A stretch of 5,171 nucleotides of DNA from Clostridiales bacterium (GTDB lineage: Bacteria; Bacillota_A; Clostridia; Saccharofermentanales; Saccharofermentanaceae), in the NCBI GenBank assembly GCA_017649745.1, contig JAGCGE010000388.1:1-5171 (forward strand), given 5' to 3'. Below, piece after piece: positions 5,084-5,171 of the stretch (positions are counted from its first letter, which is position 1; each line of letters opens with the position of its first letter). The position numbers were made by a program, and so were the translations under genes. The notes under the pieces were generated by a model. That model had not been told where the DNA came from, made no database searches, and saw only the letters and a list, made by a program, of their open reading frames with translations.

Positions 5084-5171
5084 TTAAACCTCTTCTGCAA
5101 AAAGATTAGTGGAAAGGTAACGAAGACCTGTATCAGGGAATACAGCTACGATCTTCTTGCCCTTGTTCTCA
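5084..5171 (-). CDS. cysK: Cysteine synthase (O-acetylserine sulfhydrylase), C-terminal 28 residues; 5' part outside the window
   Basis: Only the last 28 codons and the TAA stop are visible. They encode a tail ending PDTGLRYLSTNLFAEEV, which matches the C-terminal segment of PLP-dependent cysteine synthases (family pattern P-[DS]-[TS]-G-E-R-Y-L-S-T-x-L-F). In that family the Ser/Thr-Gly part of this segment lies near the PLP pyridine ring. The enzyme makes L-cysteine from O-acetylserine and sulfide in the cytoplasm. The usual Glu of GERYLST is Leu here. The stop codon is 3 nt before the start of the nitrogenase-like D1 gene, and D1's ribosome binding site (GAAGAGG) lies inside these last codons, so the genes are co-transcribed. 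A cystathionine beta-synthase-like relative using the same fold cannot be excluded from so short a fragment. Confidence 0.85.
   Translation of the reverse strand, partial: ENKGKKIVAVFPDTGLRYLSTNLFAEEV

Overview
The window comes from an anaerobic bacterium, most likely a Bacillota/Clostridia member. The reasons are moderate G+C, strong AGGAGG-type ribosome binding sites, very tight gene packing, and protein sequences that resemble the nitrogenase-like proteins of gut and rumen clostridia. The taxonomic call is inference from style, not from a marker gene. Every gene lies on the minus strand, so the window reads biologically from right to left.

Region 5171-2262 is one transcription unit. It holds the last 28 codons of a cysteine synthase (CysK-type), then a NifD-like protein (D1, 488 aa) and a NifK-like protein (K1, 432 aa). 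D1 starts 3 nt after the cysK stop. K1 starts in a one-base TAATG overlap with D1. A good G:U-containing hairpin followed by U4 lies just after the K1 stop and probably ends this unit.

Region 2261-2062 is a short, A+T-rich intergenic stretch. It holds a striking array: three 34-bp units of CCAACAT-N20-ATGTTGG with identical internal spacing and a shared GAAAAT core, the last unit lying 23 nt before the next start codon. This looks like an operator array, or a series of leader-RNA hairpins, for the second unit.

Region 2061-1 is the second unit: a small NifX-type cofactor-carrier protein with a Cys/His/Gly-rich insert, a second NifD-like protein (D2, 484 aa), and the first 60 codons of a second NifK-like protein (K2) that runs off the left edge.

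The window therefore encodes two complete or near-complete nitrogenase component-1-like pairs plus a NifX-like protein beside a cysteine synthase. Both D proteins, K1 and the visible part of K2 keep the cysteines that hold the P-cluster in true nitrogenase, and both D proteins keep the cysteine that binds the iron of FeMo-co (Cys275 in Azotobacter NifD). Both D proteins have lost the residues tied to N2 reduction and FeMo-co binding: Gln191, His195 and His442. This is a nitrogenase-like metalloenzyme system, not nitrogenase. The physical coupling to cysteine synthase makes sulfur acquisition, perhaps reductive release of sulfide or a thiol from an organosulfur compound as in methylthio-alkane reductase, the leading but unproven guess. 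One pair may be the enzyme and the NifX-linked pair the cofactor scaffold, as in NifDK and NifEN-NifX. The NifH-like reductase and NifB-like maturase that such a system would need are not in this window.
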